From Rhodococcus rhodnii (GTDB lineage: Bacteria > Actinomycetota > Actinomycetes > Mycobacteriales > Pseudonocardiaceae), in NCBI GenBank assembly GCA_000720375.1, contig JOAA01000021.1, positions 124,001 to 188,000 on the forward strand: a stretch of 64,000 nucleotides of DNA, in the 5' to 3' direction. Numbering within the stretch: the first letter of the stretch is position 1; every line of letters starts with the position of its first letter. The notes below the pieces were generated by a model, which made no database searches, was not told the origin of the DNA, and saw only the letters and a program-made list of their open reading frames with translations. Shown here one piece after another: positions 61,052 to 64,000 of this stretch. The position numbers and the translations under genes were made by a program.

Positions 61052-61069
61052 CACGTGACCGGTCACGTG
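61052..61069. promoter_or_regulatory. Perfect LacI-type operator of importer
   Basis: CACGTGACCGGTCACGTG is a perfect 18-bp palindrome. The motif TGACCG(G/T)TCACG occurs twice in tandem here, in the 90-bp gap between the LacI gene and the lipoprotein gene. Confidence 0.7.
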
Positions 61070-61104
61070 ACCGTTCACGGCGAGCTTGGGCCGGAGGTGG
61101 TTTC

Positions 61105-62379
61105 GTGGCCGTGGATCGACGGGGATTCCTGGCCGGAGCAGGAGCAACGCTGCTCGCGCTCGCGGGGTGCACGAGTCCTCAGACGACCAGTCCCGGCAGA
61201 CTCACGCTCTGGTACTGGACCCGCGGCCTGTCGGACAAGGTGCTGGACGAGGCGAAGACCCGGTTCGCCGGCGCGCGCTTCACCCCGGCCAACGTCGGCC
61301 ACAACCTGCGGCACCGGCTGCTGGCCGCGATCTCCGGCAACGCGTACATCCCGGACATCACGATGCTCAACGACGACATCGCCGGGTACTTCGAGGACGC
61401 CGACCAGTTCATCGACCTCAACACGTTGGGCGCGGACCGGCTCAAGGACCAGTACCTGCCGTGGAAGTGGCAGGCCGGCACCACTCCGGACGGCGAACTG
61501 CTCGGTTTCCCGATCGACACCGGTCCCGCGGCGCTGTTCTACCGGCACGATCTGTTCGCACAGGCCGGGTTTCCGAGCGAACCGGACGACGTGGCCCGCG
61601 CGGTGTCCACATGGGACCAGTACTTCGACTTCAGCGTGGAGATCCAGAAGGCGCTGCCCGGCCGGTACATGATCACCGACGCCAAGACCGTGTTCACGTA
61701 CTCGATGGCCCAGCAACCACAGAAGTACCTTGACCGGCAGCACAAGTACATCGGCGACCAAGCGCATGTTCAGCTGGCGTGGGATCGCGCGCTGACCGCC
61801 GTCCGCAAAGGACTGACCGCCGGACTTGTCGACACGGGCGCCGAGTCCGGCTCGGTCGACCGGCATGCCGCGTGGAACAACGGCACGGAGCTGAGCCTGG
61901 TCAACGCGTCCTGGATCACCGGTGAGATCAAGGAATCAGCGCCGAAAACGGCGGGCGCGTGGCGGATCTGCCGCAGCCCCGGCGGTGCGGGCAACCAGGG
62001 TGGCTCGTTCATGGCGCTCACCAGGTACTGCGCCGATCCGCAGCAGGCGTTCGAGATCGTCAGCTGGATCCTCAACCCCGCCAACCAGGCACGGCACTAC
62101 GTGGACGCCGGGCTTTTCCCGTCCGCACCGGCCGCGTTCGACGATCCGCTGATGCGCGAACCGGATCCGTTCTTCGGTGGACAGGTCACAGTGGACGTTT
62201 TCGGCCAGGCCGCCAAGGAGGTCAAGCCCGCGTACTTCAGCCCGCAGGACATCGACGTCAGCAACATCCTCACCGATGAGCTGGTGAACGTGGAGTCCGC
62301 GGGCAAGGACCCCGGCCAGGCGTGGCGGGACGCGCAGAACTCGGTCAACCGGTTGCTGCAGCGTCGAGGAGTGCTCTGA
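61105..62379 (+). CDS. Sugar ABC transporter substrate-binding lipoprotein
   Basis: 424 residues from GTG 61105, with GGAGGT at 61093-61098; GTG 61111 is an alternative. A twin-arginine-like RRGFLAGAGATLLALAGC signal with lipobox Cys at about 22, so a Tat-type lipoprotein. Family 1 solute-binding fold: LTLWYWTRGLSDKVLDEA, GFPIDTGPAALFYR, and WITGEIKESAP. Binds an oligosaccharide or sugar for the two permeases. Stop overlaps the first permease start (TGATG). No ATPase gene is in the window. Confidence 0.92.
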   Translation: MAVDRRGFLAGAGATLLALAGCTSPQTTSPGRLTLWYWTRGLSDKVLDEAKTRFAGARFTPANVGHNLRHRLLAAISGNAYIPDITMLNDDIAGYFEDADQFIDLNTLGADRLKDQYLPWKWQAGTTPDGELLGFPIDTGPAALFYRHDLFAQAGFPSEPDDVARAVSTWDQYFDFSVEIQKALPGRYMITDAKTVFTYSMAQQPQKYLDRQHKYIGDQAHVQLAWDRALTAVRKGLTAGLVDTGAESGSVDRHAAWNNGTELSLVNASWITGEIKESAPKTAGAWRICRSPGGAGNQGGSFMALTRYCADPQQAFEIVSWILNPANQARHYVDAGLFPSAPAAFDDPLMREPDPFFGGQVTVDVFGQAAKEVKPAYFSPQDIDVSNILTDELVNVESAGKDPGQAWRDAQNSVNRLLQRRGVL

Positions 62380-63269
62380 TGCCCCGCAAACGGTTGAAGT
62401 ACCTGCCGCAGTACCTGGCGATCTCACCGTTCTTCATCCTGTTCGCCGTGTTCGGCGCCTATCCGGTGCTCTACTCGCTGTACCTGGCGTTCCAGCGGTG
62501 GGACGGGATCGGCCCGACCGAATGGATCGGGCTGTCCAACTTCGAGTTCCTGGTCTCCGACTTGGAGTTCTGGAACTCGGTGGGCAACACGTTCATCATC
62601 TGGATCATGTCGACGGTGCCGATGACGGTGCTGGCGCTGCTGATCGCGGTCGGACTGAACTCGTCGGTGCGGTTCAAGGGTCTGTACCGGATCGCGTACT
62701 TCACCCCGAACGTCACGTCCATTGTTGCCATGGCGATCGTGTTCAGCTCGATCTTCTCGCCCGAGTTCGGCATCCTCAACGCGTTCGTCAGCTGGCTCGG
62801 CCTCGACCCGGTGGAATGGGTGACCGATCCGTGGGGCATCAAGATCGCCATCTCGGTGATGATCATCTGGCGGTGGGTCGGCTACAACGCGATCATCTTC
62901 CTGGCTGGCCTGCAGGCGATCCCACAGGAGGTCTACGAGGCCGCCCGGATCGACGGCGCCGGCCCGGTCCAGACCTTCTTCCGCGTGACGCTTCCCTTGC
63001 TGCGCCCGGTGTTGCTGTTCTCCGTGGTGATGTCGGCGATCAACGGCCTGCAGATCTTCGCCGAGGCGCAGGTGCTGGTCGGTGAACGCGGCGGGCCGGA
63101 AGACGCTGGTATGACAATGGTCCTGTACTTCTACAACCAGGCGTTCCTGGAGAACGACTTCGGCTACGGCGCCGCGATCGCGTGGGGCATCTTCGTGATC
63201 GTGCTGCTGTTCGCGATCATCAACTGGCGGTTGATCAACCGGCCCGAGCGGGCGGAGGTCAAGGCGTGA
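62379..63269 (+). CDS. Sugar ABC transporter permease (MalF-type)
   Basis: 296 residues, starting in the TGATG overlap. Six helices, beginning YLPQYLAISPFFILFAVFGAYPVLYSL. The cytoplasmic EAA loop is EVYEAARIDGAGPVQTFFRV, contacting the ATPase. The stop overlaps the second permease start (GTGA). Confidence 0.94.
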   Translation: MPRKRLKYLPQYLAISPFFILFAVFGAYPVLYSLYLAFQRWDGIGPTEWIGLSNFEFLVSDLEFWNSVGNTFIIWIMSTVPMTVLALLIAVGLNSSVRFKGLYRIAYFTPNVTSIVAMAIVFSSIFSPEFGILNAFVSWLGLDPVEWVTDPWGIKIAISVMIIWRWVGYNAIIFLAGLQAIPQEVYEAARIDGAGPVQTFFRVTLPLLRPVLLFSVVMSAINGLQIFAEAQVLVGERGGPEDAGMTMVLYFYNQAFLENDFGYGAAIAWGIFVIVLLFAIINWRLINRPERAEVKA

Positions 63270-64000
63270 CCCCGACTTTGCGCACCAGGCTCACCGGCGG
63301 CGTCCTGCTCGCGATCGGTGCCGTGGTCGTGCTGTTCCCGTACTACTGGCTCGCCGTGATGGCGACCAACACGACCGGGGACATCTTCACCACGCCACCG
63401 AAGCTGACGTTCGGCACGCATTTGTTCGACAACATCGGCGAAGTGCTCAACCGGATCGACTTCTTCGGCTCGTTGCTCAACACTGTGATCGTCTCGGTGG
63501 CAACGACCGTGCTGGTGTTGTTCTTCGACTCGCTGGCAGCCTTCACGTTCGCCAAGTACGCCTTCCCCGGCCGGAACCTGCTGTTCACCATTCTGCTGGC
63601 GACGTTCGTCGTGCCGACGCAGCTCTCGGCGATCCCGCAGTACTCGATCATGGCGTCGATCGGCTGGGTCGGCGACCTCAAGGCGTTGATCGTCCCGGCG
63701 GCGGCGAACGCATTCGGCATCTTCTGGATGCGTCAGTACGCCGCGTCGGCGATCCCGGACGAACTGCTCGAAGCCGCCAAAGTGGACGGCGCTGGCTTCT
63801 TCCGTACGTATTGGACGGTCGCGATGCCGATCCTGCGGCCCGCACTGGCGTTCCTCGGCATCTTCACGTTCGTCACGACGTGGAACGACTACCTGTGGCC
63901 GTTGATCGTGATGGTCGACCCGTCCAACACCACACTGCAGGTCGCACTGAACCAGCTCAACGGCCTCTACGGCGCCGACTACAGCCTCGTGATGGCCGGA
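63266..64000 (+). CDS. Sugar ABC transporter permease (MalG-type), partial
   Basis: Starts at GTG 63266 in the GTGA overlap and runs off the right edge after 245 codons. Helices and motifs: VLFPYYWLAVMATNTTGDIF, then FPGRNLLFTILLATFVVPTQ and the EAA loop ELLEAAKVDGAGFFRTYWTV. Partner of the MalF-type subunit. Only the last helices are missing. Confidence 0.93.
   Translation, partial: MTPTLRTRLTGGVLLAIGAVVVLFPYYWLAVMATNTTGDIFTTPPKLTFGTHLFDNIGEVLNRIDFFGSLLNTVIVSVATTVLVLFFDSLAAFTFAKYAFPGRNLLFTILLATFVVPTQLSAIPQYSIMASIGWVGDLKALIVPAAANAFGIFWMRQYAASAIPDELLEAAKVDGAGFFRTYWTVAMPILRPALAFLGIFTFVTTWNDYLWPLIVMVDPSNTTLQVALNQLNGLYGADYSLVMAG

Overview
The window is high-GC actinobacterial DNA. The gene content points to the Pseudonocardiales (Kibdelosporangium, Lentzea, Amycolatopsis and relatives): a second NADH-module-less complex I cluster of the Streptomyces type, a DUF5753/DUF397 pair, an S-adenosyl methyltransferase of the PF04672 family, many Tat or Sec secreted enzymes, and very frequent ATGA, GTGA and TGATG gene overlaps. 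I see no rRNA, tRNA, CRISPR array, transposase, integrase or biosynthetic megasynthase. This looks like chromosomal arm or core-flank sequence with some accessory insertions.

Layout. 0-5.4 kb: two secreted proteins, then a tightly overlapped operon of a DUF4331 membrane-anchored protein, a TPR protein and a NicO-type metal transporter with a histidine-rich loop. 5.4-9.2 kb: a three-subunit, Tat-exported molybdenum aldehyde oxidoreductase (PaoABC type) on the minus strand, followed by a 54-residue stand-alone ClpX-type zinc finger. 9.5-11.3 kb: a methyltransferase and an M20 peptidase sharing a very compact divergent promoter. 11.4-24.2 kb: a complex I locus. nuoD lies on the plus strand, translationally coupled to a MidA/NDUFAF7-type methyltransferase. 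nuoA-B-C-H-I-J-K-L-M-N and a small cold-shock-like gene run on the minus strand. A secreted subtilase and an AbrB/VapC toxin-antitoxin cassette sit between the two parts. nuoE, nuoF and nuoG are absent.

24.4-31.2 kb: a DMT transporter, a YCII protein, a cyclophilin, a membrane methyltransferase, and a glyoxylate operon hyi-glxR-gcl. This operon converts two glyoxylate to tartronate semialdehyde and on to glycerate, and isomerises hydroxypyruvate. 31.3-34.3 kb: a PLP basic amino acid decarboxylase and a flavoprotein oxidase with a fused Rieske domain. 34.3-43.7 kb: single housekeeping and stress genes with local regulators (TetR, Lrp, HxlR, LacI), a DUF2000 protein and a second YidC.

43.7-46.9 kb: an accessory patch with a SEFIR-TPR protein, a DUF5753 helix-turn-helix regulator and a DUF397 protein, all on the minus strand. 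This is the best candidate for a little-described immune or signalling system. 47.3-53.0 kb: secreted carbohydrate and protein degradation (a discoidin-domain beta-helix protein, an M64 peptidase, a GH16 glucanase). Two of these genes share a GAGAGCGCTCTC-type LacI-family operator. 53.2-57.7 kb: two LysR regulators, a SnoaL-like protein, a tartrate dehydrogenase family enzyme and an MFS exporter. 57.7-59.9 kb: a doubtful Gln/Pro-rich ORF, a YbjN-like protein and a coupled pair of secreted proteins. 60.0-64.0 kb: a LacI regulator and a sugar ABC importer (lipoprotein plus two permeases, the last running off the window), with a perfect palindromic operator between regulator and transporter.
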